Shown piece after piece: positions 50,689 to 59,660 of a stretch of 64,000 bases of DNA (the stretch's first letter is position 1; every line of letters starts with the position of its first letter). Origin of the DNA: Yoonia sp. (GTDB lineage Bacteria; Pseudomonadota; Alphaproteobacteria; Rhodobacterales; Rhodobacteraceae); contig JAGSGF010000003.1 of the NCBI GenBank assembly GCA_023955335.1, forward strand, positions 1 to 64,000, read 5' to 3'. Position numbers and translations under genes: made by a program. The notes below the pieces were generated by a model. The model worked only from the letters and a program-made list of their open reading frames with translations, ran no database searches and was not told where the DNA came from.

Positions 50689-51975
50689 GTGACCGACCCA
50701 ACCAAGCGCAACTTTTTGTTCCTTCAGGGACCGCACGGGCCGTATTTCCGCAGGCTCGCCAAAATGCTGCGCGCTGCAGGCGGGCAAGTCTGGCGCGTTG
50801 GGTTCAACGCTGGCGATAGGGCGTTCTGGTTTGGTGGCGCAGGGTACATCCCTTACCGCGGCACGATTGAAGACTGGCCAGACACGTTCACATCCATTGT
50901 GGTCGAACACGGTATCACGGACATTGTACTTTACGGCGACACGCGGCCCATTCACGTAGATGCGATCTCGGCAGCCACAGCAGCGGGCCTACAAATCCAC
51001 GTCTTTGAAGAAGGATACATGCGCCCCTACTGGGTGACCTACGAACGCGGCGGCACCAACGGCAATTCCAAACTAATGGAGCTGACAGTGCCACAAATGC
51101 AGACCGCATTGGCGCTATCTGACCTCGAAGTACCGACGCCTCCGGCGCACTGGGGGGACATGCGGCACCACGTATTCTACGGCGCAGTTTACCACTGGTT
51201 CGTGCTGTTTCGTAACGGACATTACCGCAAAATGGTGCGGCACCGCGAGCTGCCCGTCCTGACCGAAACAATGCTTTACACCAGGCGGCTGCTGCTAATG
51301 CCCTTCACTGCGCTTGATCGCATGATTGCGACCGCACGCATCCGTTATGGCGGCTTCCCTTACCACCTTGTGCTGATGCAACTTGAACATGACGCCAGTT
51401 TCCAAACGCATTCGCCGTTCACCCGCATGGCTGAATTCATCGCGGTCGTGATGGACGGTTTCGCCAAGGGCACACCGCGCCACCACCACCTTGTGTTCAA
51501 AGCACACCCCTTAGAAAATGGGCGGTCCCCGCTGAAACGGATCATCCGAGAGCAGGCCCGCAAACACGGCGTCGGAGACCGCGTGCATTACGTGCGTGGC
51601 GGTAAGCTGGCGCGGCTTTTGGACCACGCGCGCTCTGCCGTAACGGTCAATTCCACCGCAGGACAACAAGTCCTTTGGCGCGGTATCCCGCTTAAGGTGT
51701 TCGGAGCAGCTGTCTATGCAAAACCCGAATTCGTGTCCGAGCAGTCCATCGAAAGCTTCTTTGCCAGCCCGACGCGGCCCGACAGTAAAGCGTACAAAGA
51801 TTACCGGCGGTTCTTGCTGGAAACCAGCCAAGTCCCCGGTGGATTTTACGCGGCACGCGGCCGCAGACAGCCGATGCGGCAGGTCGTGGATATGATGCTG
51901 GCGGATGAAGACCCGTATGATGCGCTCAAATCTGGAAAAACCCCTCCACGCCAGCCCTTGCGGGTCGCGAACTAA
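50689..51975 (+). CDS. kpsS: Capsule polysaccharide protein KpsS (beta-Kdo transferase family)
   Basis: 428-residue cytoplasmic enzyme of the KpsS/LipB type, which adds the first beta-Kdo to the lysophosphatidylglycerol anchor of capsules. Seen: FLFLQGPHGPYFRRLAKML at the start, RVGFNAGDRAFW, LYGDTRPIH, HVFEEGYMRPYWVTYERGG (E-G-Y-x-R-P signature), FKAHPLENG, and VTVNSTAGQQVLWRG..LKVFGAAVY for the nucleotide site. GTG start with CAGGA 12 nt upstream. First of the capsule block kpsS-wza/kpsD-kpsC; the next gene begins 166 bp later. No ABC transporter genes (kpsMT) lie in the window. Confidence 0.93.
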   Translation: MTDPTKRNFLFLQGPHGPYFRRLAKMLRAAGGQVWRVGFNAGDRAFWFGGAGYIPYRGTIEDWPDTFTSIVVEHGITDIVLYGDTRPIHVDAISAATAAGLQIHVFEEGYMRPYWVTYERGGTNGNSKLMELTVPQMQTALALSDLEVPTPPAHWGDMRHHVFYGAVYHWFVLFRNGHYRKMVRHRELPVLTETMLYTRRLLLMPFTALDRMIATARIRYGGFPYHLVLMQLEHDASFQTHSPFTRMAEFIAVVMDGFAKGTPRHHHLVFKAHPLENGRSPLKRIIREQARKHGVGDRVHYVRGGKLARLLDHARSAVTVNSTAGQQVLWRGIPLKVFGAAVYAKPEFVSEQSIESFFASPTRPDSKAYKDYRRFLLETSQVPGGFYAARGRRQPMRQVVDMMLADEDPYDALKSGKTPPRQPLRVAN

Positions 51976-52141
51976 AGACACACAACACCTAGCGTACGCC
52001 GGCAAAGGCGCGGCATCCACGCAACACATATTGTTGCGGATCGGGAAACATGAGCATCGCAACCTAGCTTTTGTCACAAGATTCCCGTACCTTAAAAAGA
52101 AAACTTGAGGCACAACAACAATAGGTCGAGGAGACCGAGCA

Positions 52142-53275
52142 GTGATTTCTCTGACATTACGCTTTGCAAAAGGCGCGGCCCTCGTGGTGACCCTTGGCCT
52201 TGTGGCCTCGTGTGGCTTGCCACGTTCAGGACCGAATAAGGCTGAAGTTTTCTCTGGCTCCGTGCTGTAGGGCGGCGATGCATTCGTATTGACGGTCGAT
52301 GATCGAATTAACCGGATCGCAGCCGTGACACCCGCGCTTGGGTTCTCATCCGGGTTCAAAAACGCCAGTATCGTCGGCTCTGATACGATCCGCGCTGGCG
52401 ACGTGCTCGGGCTGACGATCTGGGAAAACGTGGATGACGGCTTGCTTGTCCCCCAAGGACAAAACGCAACTGTGCTGGAACAAGTCCAAGTTGACGGATC
52501 AGGCTTTATCTTTGTGCCATATGCGGGCCGGATCAAGGCCGCTGGAAACACACCAGAAGGCATCCGCCGGACCATCTCTGCCAAGCTCGAGGATCAGACC
52601 CCTGATCCACAGGTTCAAGTCCGCCGTTTGGCTGGTGACGGGGCAACAGTATCCATCGTCGGTGCGGTCGGCGCGCAAGGCGTCTATCCAATTGAGCGTC
52701 CCACACGGACCTTGGCCGCCATGCTGGCCGCTGCAGGCGGCGTTGCTGTAAAGCCAGAGATCGCTCATGTGACCGTCGTGCGCGGGGCGCATTCTGGCTC
52801 CATTTGGTTCGAAGACCTCTACGCCCACCCCGGCCACGACATCGCATTGCGCGGTGGTGACCGGATCATCGTGGAACAAGACACGCGGACATTCACCGCA
52901 CTTGGTGCCACAGGCGCGCAAGACCGCGTCACTTTTGAGAGCCAAACGCTTTCGGCGATTGAGGCCATCGCACAAGTCGGCGGTCTGTCTTCCAATATGG
53001 CTGATCCCACTGGCGTCTTCATATTCCGCAATGAGCCCGAAGCGATTGCACAGCAATTATTGGGCCGCACGGATATCACAGGCACGCAGCGCATGATCTA
53101 TGTGCTCGACCTGACACGGCCGAACGGTATGTTCATGGCACGCGATTTTGCGATCCGTGATGAAGACACCGTTTACGTGACCGAAGCCCCATTCACGCAG
53201 TTCAACAAAGCAATTGCAGCGGCAACAGGCACATTGTCAGCGGCATCAGCCGTCGGCACCGCTTCCGGCCTTTAA
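52142..53275 (+). pseudogene. Wza/KpsD-type polysaccharide export lipoprotein with an in-frame amber codon
   Basis: From GTG at 52142, with GGAGA 9 nt upstream, the frame gives a lipoprotein signal peptide (KGAALVVTLGLVASCG, lipobox VASC) and then runs to TAG at 52268-52270 (codon 43). The same frame continues past the stop for 335 codons with an intact Poly_export domain (SDTIRAGDVLGLTIWENVDDG, split by its DVLGLTIWE core), two SLBB-like parts (GAVGAQGVYPIERP, GDRIIVEQDTRTF) and the end at 53275. Nothing else is broken. Restart at TTG 52289 would lose the signal. It may be a recent nonsense mutation, a sequencing error, or amber read-through. It is 2 bp before kpsC. Confidence 0.85.
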
Positions 53276-53277
53276 CC

Positions 53278-55290
53278 TTGGCCACAGGTACAAACAGGGA
53301 TGCCGCGGGTGAAAGCTCGCGGCATCTTTACGTTTATAACGGCGGATTTCTAACAAACGGGCGGGTGCGGCGTATCCTGTCGCTGTCCGGCTACGACATC
53401 AAACTCGGCAAGCCAAGTGACGGTGATCTGGTCGGAGTCTGGGGGCATTCACCCACATCTGCACGCGGCGAAGCCGTTGCGGCCAAAACCAGCACCCCCA
53501 TCTTGCGGGTCGAAGACGCATTCCTGCGGTCGGTTCTGACAGGGCGCGACGGGGACGATCCGATCGGGCTGCACATCGACACACGCGGCGTGCATTTTGA
53601 CCCTGCAAAACCGTCCGACTTAGAGATGATCCTGCGCGAAGACCCGCTTGACGATGCAGCCCTTTTGGCACGCGCGCGCGACGGGATTGAAACGCTCAAG
53701 CGAAACCACCAATCCAAATACAACGCCTTTGATCCAGCCACCCCTGCCCCTGATCCGGGTTACGTGGTTATTATCGACCAAACACGCGGAGATGCATCAA
53801 TCAAGGCCAGCGGCGCGGACAGCAACACCTTTAAGGAAATGCTGTTCTACGCCCAAACCGAACATCCAATGACGCGGATCGTGATCAAGACACACCCAGA
53901 GACCCAAGCAGGACACCGGACGGGGTACTATAACAACGCCGACACATCCGACCGGATTGGCCTGCTTGATACACCGATCTCGCCCTACACCCTGTTTGAC
54001 GGGGCCATTGCGGTCTATACGGTCAGCAGCCAGATGGGGTTTGAAGCAATCCTGACAGGGCACAGACCCGTCGTTTTTGGACAGCCGTTTTATATCGGAT
54101 GGGGGCTGACGGACGACCGCAAGCCGCTTGACCGCAGGCAACGGAAACTGACGCGCAATCAGCTTTTTGCAGGGGCGATGCTGCTCTATCCAAAATGGTA
54201 TGACCCGTTCAAAGACAAACTGTGCAGCTTTGAGGTCGCAACAGCGACCCTCACTGCGCGCACGCGGGCGTGGCGTGGCGACCGCGCGGGTTGGGACGCG
54301 CACGGCATGCGGATGTGGAAACGCAAACCGCTGCAAAAATTCTTTGGGCAATATGCGCCTGTCGCCTTTACCAACACCCTCGGCGCACGGCCACAAATGG
54401 TCTGGGCGGGCAAAACCACAGACGCGCAGCGCGCGCATGGCGTGACACAGGTCGAAGACGGGTTTGTGCGGTCACGCGGACTTGGGGCGGACTTGATCGC
54501 GCCATTGTCGCTCGTTTTGGATGATCTTGGGATCTACTACGACCCGACGCGGCCCAGCCGGTTGGAAGCGTTGATCGCGGCCTCAGTCCACTTGCCTGAA
54601 GGGGCCCAACGGCGGGCTGAAAAGTTGATCAAGTCACTGATCGACAACCGTTTATCAAAATACAATCTTTCTGCCGATACGCCTGATGAGTTCCCGCAAG
54701 GGCGACGCATTCTTGTGCCTGGACAAGTCGAAGACGACGCATCCATCCGGCTGGGCGCAGGCGACGTAAACACAAACCAAGCATTACTGGACGCCGCCCG
54801 CGCGGCCAACCCTGCGGCCATCCTGATCTACAAACCGCACCCCGATGTCGACGCAGGTCTGCGGCAAGGCAATGCTGCCAACGCAGACGCAATTGCGGAT
54901 GTGGTGGCAACCAATACAGACCCAATCGGACTTTTGGATACGGTCGATGAAGTCTGGACAATGACGTCATTGCTGGGGTTCGAGGCCTTGTTGCGGGGCA
55001 AAAAAGTCACGTGTCTTGGTACACCATTTTATGCGGGATGGGGCTTAACCGATGATCGAGCGATGCCTGTCACACGGCGCATAGCGGCGCCATCGCTGGT
55101 ACAACTGGCCCATGCAGTGCTGATCGACTATCCACGCTATTTCGATCCGAAAACTGGCCTGCCCTGCCCTGTCGAAGTTATCGTGAACCGGTTAGTAACA
55201 GGCGACATCCCCAAGCGTGGACCGTTCAATCGGACGACCGCGAAATTGCAGGGGATATTCGCCAGCTACGCACATCTGTGGCGGCGGTAA
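53278..55290 (+). CDS. kpsC: Capsule polysaccharide protein KpsC (dual beta-Kdo transferase)
   Basis: 670 residues with two homologous halves, as in KpsC, which builds the poly-Kdo linker by alternate transfer. Half 1 (about 18-330): GVWGHSPTSARGEAVAA, LRVEDAFLRSVLTG, VIIDQTRGDASI, RIVIKTHPET, FGQPFYIGWGLTDDR. Half 2 (about 360-665): QVEDGFVRSRGLGADLIAPLS (core EDGFxRSxGLG), GQVEDDASIRLG, LIYKPHPDVDAG, LGTPFYAGWGLTDDR. The start is TTG, 2 bp after the wza stop, without a clear ribosome site, so it probably depends on coupling. The amber in wza could lower its translation. It is convergent with ribD. Confidence 0.93.
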   Translation: MATGTNRDAAGESSRHLYVYNGGFLTNGRVRRILSLSGYDIKLGKPSDGDLVGVWGHSPTSARGEAVAAKTSTPILRVEDAFLRSVLTGRDGDDPIGLHIDTRGVHFDPAKPSDLEMILREDPLDDAALLARARDGIETLKRNHQSKYNAFDPATPAPDPGYVVIIDQTRGDASIKASGADSNTFKEMLFYAQTEHPMTRIVIKTHPETQAGHRTGYYNNADTSDRIGLLDTPISPYTLFDGAIAVYTVSSQMGFEAILTGHRPVVFGQPFYIGWGLTDDRKPLDRRQRKLTRNQLFAGAMLLYPKWYDPFKDKLCSFEVATATLTARTRAWRGDRAGWDAHGMRMWKRKPLQKFFGQYAPVAFTNTLGARPQMVWAGKTTDAQRAHGVTQVEDGFVRSRGLGADLIAPLSLVLDDLGIYYDPTRPSRLEALIAASVHLPEGAQRRAEKLIKSLIDNRLSKYNLSADTPDEFPQGRRILVPGQVEDDASIRLGAGDVNTNQALLDAARAANPAAILIYKPHPDVDAGLRQGNAANADAIADVVATNTDPIGLLDTVDEVWTMTSLLGFEALLRGKKVTCLGTPFYAGWGLTDDRAMPVTRRIAAPSLVQLAHAVLIDYPRYFDPKTGLPCPVEVIVNRLVTGDIPKRGPFNRTTAKLQGIFASYAHLWRR

Positions 55291-55293
55291 GGG

Positions 55294-55315
55294 TATGGGT
55301 TAAAACCCATCCTAC
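55294..55315 (-). repeat. Palindromic intergenic repeat, copy 5
   Basis: TATGGGTTAAAACCCATC then CTAC, one base off copy 2. It lies between the convergent kpsC and ribD genes, 3 bp after the kpsC stop. Confidence 0.88.
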
Positions 55316-55339
55316 GCAGTAGCCTATCAAAACAGGGGG

Positions 55340-56413
55340 TTAAGCGCGCGTCCATCGGTGCATAATGTCTGGCCCGACGGCGCGGACATCGGCCAGCTCG
55401 AACCTTGGCGCATCGGCTAAAGCCTGCACGCCAAGTCCGGCTAACGACGGTATGCCGTCATGCCCGATAACGCATCCCGCGTGAAACACGACCAGATCGT
55501 CAACCAGCCCAGCCGATAGCAAAGACGCGGCCAACGCGCCGCCACCTTCGCAAAATACACGGGTGATGCCGTGCTCTGCAAGGGCGGCCATCGCAGCGAC
55601 CAGGTTTATCGTTCCGTCAGAGGCAGGGCATGCAATGCTGGTCACCCAATCCGGAATGGCAACATCCGGCCCGTGGCACTGCCATACAGGGGAATTGGCG
55701 ACACTGGCCTGCAGGTTTGGCGCGACCAAAGGGGCGTTTGAAACGATCACACGCACTGGCTGTCGGGACACCCCCAAGCCACGCACGGTCAAGGTTGGAT
55801 CATCAGCGCGGACTGTGCCACCGCCGACCATCACGGCATCATGACGAGCACGCATCATGTGAACAGCACGGCGCGCATCGGGCCCGGTAATCCACTGGCT
55901 TTCGCCCGTAGCAGTCGCAATACGACCGTCCAAAGTGCTTGCAATTTTAAGGGTCAGAAACGGGCGTTTCTGCGTGATACGTGAAAAGAAACCAGCGTGA
56001 TCAGCATCAGCCTTCGCGGCACAAATGCCAACATCGACCTGCACACCAGCGCCGCGCAACATGGCAATACCCTGCCCGCTTACACGGGGATCAGGGTCCG
56101 TTGTCGCGACAACAACGCGGGTGACGCCGGCATCAATGAGCGCCTGCGCACAGGGGCCGGTTTGACCCGTGTGGGCGCATGGCTCCAGCGTGACATATGC
56201 AGTGGCACCACGTGCATCACCAGTTTGGGCCAAGGCCACAACCTCTGCATGAGGCCGGCCGCCGTCAGCCGTACGACCGCGACCCAGAATAGCGCCGTTA
56301 CGGACCAAAACACACCCCACCGCAGGGTTGGGCCAAACACGGCCCATCCCACGCCTGCCCAACATCAGGGCCAACGCCATAAAGCGGGTGTCAGTCTTCT
56401 TCTGGTTTTGCAT
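55340..56413 (-). CDS. ribD: Bifunctional pyrimidine deaminase/reductase RibD
   Basis: Two successive steps of riboflavin synthesis in one 357-residue protein. N-terminal deaminase (about 10-145): [21 protein letters not shown] (zinc His, catalytic Glu) and [18 protein letters not shown] (zinc cysteines). C-terminal reductase (about 150-355): [23 protein letters not shown] (core STLDGRIA), [21 protein letters not shown] and [14 protein letters not shown]. The start at 56413 overlaps nrdR by 23 bp; [11 protein letters not shown] eleven codons later is an alternative. The nrdR-ribD pair is conserved; ribE normally follows, but here the capsule block lies between. Confidence 0.95.
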   Translation of the reverse strand: MQNQKKTDTRFMALALMLGRRGMGRVWPNPAVGCVLVRNGAILGRGRTADGGRPHAEVVALAQTGDARGATAYVTLEPCAHTGQTGPCAQALIDAGVTRVVVATTDPDPRVSGQGIAMLRGAGVQVDVGICAAKADADHAGFFSRITQKRPFLTLKIASTLDGRIATATGESQWITGPDARRAVHMMRARHDAVMVGGGTVRADDPTLTVRGLGVSRQPVRVIVSNAPLVAPNLQASVANSPVWQCHGPDVAIPDWVTSIACPASDGTINLVAAMAALAEHGITRVFCEGGGALAASLLSAGLVDDLVVFHAGCVIGHDGIPSLAGLGVQALADAPRFELADVRAVGPDIMHRWTRA

Positions 56414-56861
56414 CCGGACGCAATTCGGAAACGAATTTGTCAAAGTCATCAGCAGCTTGGAAGTTCTTATACACTGACGCAAACCGGACATACGCAACCG
56501 TATCAATCCGCGCGAGGCTTTCCATCACGATCTCGCCGATCGCGGTGGATTTGATATCTGTCTCGCCCATGCTTTCCAAACGACGCACAATGCCACTGAT
56601 CATCTGATCCATACGCTCTGGTTCAACAGGGCGTTTTTGCAGGCTGATCCGGATCGAGCGCTCAAGCTTATCACGGTCGAAATCTTCGCGGCGTCCGTTT
56701 GATTTGATGACAACCAAATCGCGCAACTGGACGCGCTCATATGTGGTGAAACGTCCGCCACAGGCGGGGCAAAAACGACGGCGCCGGATGGCAACGTGAT
56801 CTTCGGCTGGGCGGGAATCTTTGACTTGTGTGTCAACGTTTCCGCAAAAGGGGCAACGCAT
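56391..56861 (-). CDS. nrdR: Transcriptional repressor NrdR
   Basis: Zinc and ATP-cone repressor of ribonucleotide reductase genes. 156 residues. Zinc ribbon [18 protein letters not shown] with [15 protein letters not shown] (four cysteines), then the ATP-cone domain ([20 protein letters not shown] split by the K-x-x-G-R-x-E-x-F-D core) and [22 protein letters not shown] at the end. The start at 56861 is where the family begins; GAGGAC is 8 nt upstream. A TATAAT-like sequence lies about 20-30 bp upstream on the minus strand. Confidence 0.97.
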   Translation of the reverse strand: MRCPFCGNVDTQVKDSRPAEDHVAIRRRRFCPACGGRFTTYERVQLRDLVVIKSNGRREDFDRDKLERSIRISLQKRPVEPERMDQMISGIVRRLESMGETDIKSTAIGEIVMESLARIDTVAYVRFASVYKNFQAADDFDKFVSELRPDAKPEED

Positions 56862-56983
56862 GGGCCAGTCCTCGTGTTTTATTATATACTGCCGATCGTG
56901 GGTATTTTCCCACTTATCCACAGCCACTATAGGGCCCGTAGCAGAGTTTGGGTAGCCGCAAATCGCAGCCACTAAATGGTGTG

Positions 56984-58531
56984 TCAGTTGGGACTCACTG
57001 GAATGTGCCAATCGCGCCCACGAGGGGTTTCGACATATTCGGGCCATGCAAAATTTATCGGTGGTTCATAGTCACAAAGCGGTGGAATATCAGTAGCTTG
57101 CTTACGTGTTATAAACTCACGCATCGCAGAATTGCGGGCATCATCATCTTCGAAAATGCGCAACGCTGACACAGCCAAAACCTGCGCTGCCGCCTGTACC
57201 ATCGGGTCAATCGTCGCCGAAATGCCACCCAGAGCATTCATCGCCCACGCGGGATACGGGCCACCACGCAACGCAGGCCGCGCCATATAGAACCGCGCGG
57301 TGGGCGCATGCCATGTCATATCCGTGTAATCATCCGACGTAGAATTGCGCTGTGAAGGAGGCAAATCACGGCGCAAAATCGCCTCGGCCTCTTGCGGATC
57401 AATCAACGCGGTACAGGCCTTTAGCAACGGATCCTCCATGGGGTCCATGCCACAAGCCGCCTGCACCTCGCGCATCACATCCCGCGCGGCTTCACCCCAC
57501 TGAGGCGCACCAACGTGTTGAATACCGTCCCATACAACGCCTGCCATCGCATGGTTCGCCAATCCGGGGCGCGATTTGCAGACCCAATGCCGGGTTACTG
57601 TGCATCCGGTCATCGCAGCGATCGCATCCGCCTGTCGGTTAAGCGCCGCTGTCACCTGCTCGGCCATCTTCACCGTCGGCACACGCATCATATACTGAAT
57701 TTCAGCCAAGCCGGCAGGCAGGTTGTCGGCGGTCGCCTGCCCCGTGCTGATGATCGCCTCTGATATTGACCAGCCACCTTGATGCGGCAGCATGGTGTCG
57801 CGCAAAAAACGGCCAGCTTGATACATCTGCACGAGCGCATCATTGGCACCCGGCGCACGGACATCTGAATGGCTTTGCGGAATTGGCGCACCGTCGGTCG
57901 CACCCCATGTCTGCGCATCATCACAGCGGAAACGGTAGATCATCGAATAAGCGGCACCGCAGTGGGTATCCCAACGCACAGTGTTACACATCGGCAGCAT
58001 ATAAAACGGGTGAAACGACAGCATAGCGGCCAGGCCGTCATAGTATCCTTTGGCTGCATGAATGGGCTTGGACCCACGGACCTTTTCAGCAGGTTCACCC
58101 GTAAATCGCAGCCCACCCTTGATGCCGTGGTGTTCCATCGCAGCTTTGGTCGCGAGCAATCCACCAAGACCCGCCATTCCCAACGCCGAATGCGGGTCCG
58201 TATGCCCTGCAGCTTGAAACCCCAATCCATCACGCGGCGCACGCGCAGGTGCCGCTGCCTGACAATTGGCAGGAACAGCGTCATATTCAGCATACATGCC
58301 GACCACGGGACCAGCCCCATTCGACCACTGCGCACAAAACGCTGTCGGCATCCCGCCAGAGCCTTCTTCCACAGTAAACCCGGCTTTACGTAACTCGGCC
58401 ACATACCAAGCCGCGGAACGATATTCCCGCCAAGCAGGTTCGGCATAATCAAAAATGGTGGCGCAGCCCCGCGACAGATAATCAGCGCTGGCTACAATAT
58501 GGGCACGGGCGGTTTTTTGTGCATCAGTCAT
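56984..58531 (-). CDS. M20-family amidohydrolase, AbgB-like
   Basis: 515-residue metal-dependent amidase resembling subunit B of p-aminobenzoyl-glutamate hydrolase. Seen: [17 protein letters not shown] at the N-terminus (E-P-A-W-x-E-Y-x-S-A, family hallmark), [16 protein letters not shown] (metal region), [28 protein letters not shown] (GEPAEE-like, catalytic glutamate), and [19 protein letters not shown] near the C-terminus. About 35 residues longer than E. coli AbgB (481). Substrate could be folate breakdown products, which would fit the many folate genes here, but that link is only suggestive. It follows yjbQ by 31 bp and precedes nrdR by 122 bp on the same strand. Confidence 0.87.
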   Translation of the reverse strand: MTDAQKTARAHIVASADYLSRGCATIFDYAEPAWREYRSAAWYVAELRKAGFTVEEGSGGMPTAFCAQWSNGAGPVVGMYAEYDAVPANCQAAAPARAPRDGLGFQAAGHTDPHSALGMAGLGGLLATKAAMEHHGIKGGLRFTGEPAEKVRGSKPIHAAKGYYDGLAAMLSFHPFYMLPMCNTVRWDTHCGAAYSMIYRFRCDDAQTWGATDGAPIPQSHSDVRAPGANDALVQMYQAGRFLRDTMLPHQGGWSISEAIISTGQATADNLPAGLAEIQYMMRVPTVKMAEQVTAALNRQADAIAAMTGCTVTRHWVCKSRPGLANHAMAGVVWDGIQHVGAPQWGEAARDVMREVQAACGMDPMEDPLLKACTALIDPQEAEAILRRDLPPSQRNSTSDDYTDMTWHAPTARFYMARPALRGGPYPAWAMNALGGISATIDPMVQAAAQVLAVSALRIFEDDDARNSAMREFITRKQATDIPPLCDYEPPINFAWPEYVETPRGRDWHIPVSPN

Positions 58532-58562
58532 GCAGCCATTGGGCGCAAACCCAAGCCCGAAG

Positions 58563-58961
58563 TCAATCCGACATATGCGCAATCACACGGCGGCTATGCG
58601 GTGCATCACGATGTTCGAAAAGGTATATTCCCTGCCACATACCCAGCTGGATCTGACCATCTAAGACAGGAATAGACAAATGCGTCGGCATCATCGCAGC
58701 CTTAATATGGGCGGGCATATCGTCCGGCCCTTCATATGTATGGGTCAAATAGGACATCGACGGATCGGTCGACTTCGGCACAAAACGGGCAAAAAAGTTC
58801 TGCAAATCCGTCTGCACCTCTGGGTCGGCATTCTCTTGGACCAGAAGGCTGCACGACGTGTGCTGCGCAAACAATGTCAGCAAACCTGTGCCTTGCACAC
58901 TCACACAATCCGTAAACTCATACAGGCCTGCGCCGTTTGTCGAAATTTCGATTGTCTGCAT
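58563..58961 (-). CDS. yjbQ: YjbQ/UPF0047 family protein
   Basis: 132-residue protein of the UPF0047 family, also annotated as secondary thiamine-phosphate synthase. Seen: GLYEFTDCVSVQ, LLTLFAQHTSCSLLVQENADPEV (core HTSCSLxxxENxDP), HTYEGPDDMPAHIKAAM (D-M-x-A-H-x-K, metal histidine), and GTWQGIYLFEHR-like GMWQGIYLFEHRD. The start overlaps the stop of the hlyU-like gene (TAATG). The enzymatic role is weakly established for the family. Confidence 0.94.
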   Translation of the reverse strand: MQTIEISTNGAGLYEFTDCVSVQGTGLLTLFAQHTSCSLLVQENADPEVQTDLQNFFARFVPKSTDPSMSYLTHTYEGPDDMPAHIKAAMMPTHLSIPVLDGQIQLGMWQGIYLFEHRDAPHSRRVIAHMSD

Positions 58962-59233
58962 TAGCGAAACAAGTCCTTACCTTGCTCGTTAATCACCTGC
59001 TTGGCCTTTACACCCGCTGCTTTGGCCGCCGCTGCTTGGCTGTCAAATGTATCGGCACGGATCAGATGGTGGACCTTGGTCTCACCGTCGACATCCAACT
59101 CAATGCGCGCCGACATCCGGAACTTAGACCCTTCCTTCATTGGTGCGTCGATAATTCGGTGATCTTTGTAAACTTCACAAGGATTGGGCTCCGCCTCCGT
59201 CTTTGCTCCAAATAAGCGCTTCAAAAGAGACAT
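58961..59233 (-). CDS. HlyU family protein
   Basis: 90 residues. N-terminal MSLLKRLFGAKTEAEPN, then YKDHRIIDAPMKEGSKFRMSARI (core EYKGYxIxxxPxxEGGQYRxxGxI) and HHLIRADTFDSQAAAAKAAGVKAKQVI, matching the small HlyU-like family named after the Vibrio haemolysin activator. The mechanism in alphaproteobacteria is not established, and there is no HTH. AAGGA is 8 nt upstream of the ATG at 59233. Co-translated with yjbQ through TAATG. Confidence 0.88.
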   Translation of the reverse strand: MSLLKRLFGAKTEAEPNPCEVYKDHRIIDAPMKEGSKFRMSARIELDVDGETKVHHLIRADTFDSQAAAAKAAGVKAKQVINEQGKDLFR

Positions 59234-59660
59234 GATAAAATCCTTACATTTCAAGAATTGCTGCGTGACTATAATCCACAGTTTACCCGCACAACAGGAT
59301 TTGCGCTCTCGGGCGGCCCATTTTCAACGCGACCCCATCGCCGATGTCTGAAAACGTTCGTTTTATCGGCTCCGGGAAAATCACAACACAGATCACGAAT
59401 ATTTCCTGCAAGGAAATGACGGCATTTAGCTCCTGCGCAAAGGGTTTCTTCGTTGTTTTATACCGAAACATCTTTTGCGCGAGCTTCGCGCCAAGCCAGC
59501 CACCCTAGGCCAGCAAAAGCAATTCGGCTTCTGAAACGCGCCAATAACCATGGATTGCCGCCCGCTTATCCCAAGCATATCGTAAAAAGACGAGGACGTT
59601 TCAGGTTAGAAAAAGGCCAACCAATAATGCCGGCCCTTCAATGCTGCTTATTTCCTACAA
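59234..59660. other. Long intergenic region between the hlyU-like gene and rpoD
   Basis: 427 bp without a convincing gene. Short frames on both strands (about 54-85 codons) lack ribosome sites, family motifs or Rhodobacterales-like codon choice. The promoter of the hlyU-like operon must lie at the left end and the rpoD terminator at the right end. I see no tRNA, riboswitch or repeat in it. Confidence 0.6.
59609..59638 (-). terminator. Probable rpoD terminator
   Basis: On the minus strand AAGGGCC pairs with GGCCTTT (7 bp, one G-U) around a 13-nt loop, with a run of U (TTTTT) at the 3' side, about 25 bp past the rpoD stop. Confidence 0.55.

Noticed and set aside
59283-59471. 62-codon minus-strand frame in the rpoD-hlyU gap
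   Set aside because: No ribosome site and no motif; its hydrophobic stretch alone is not evidence.
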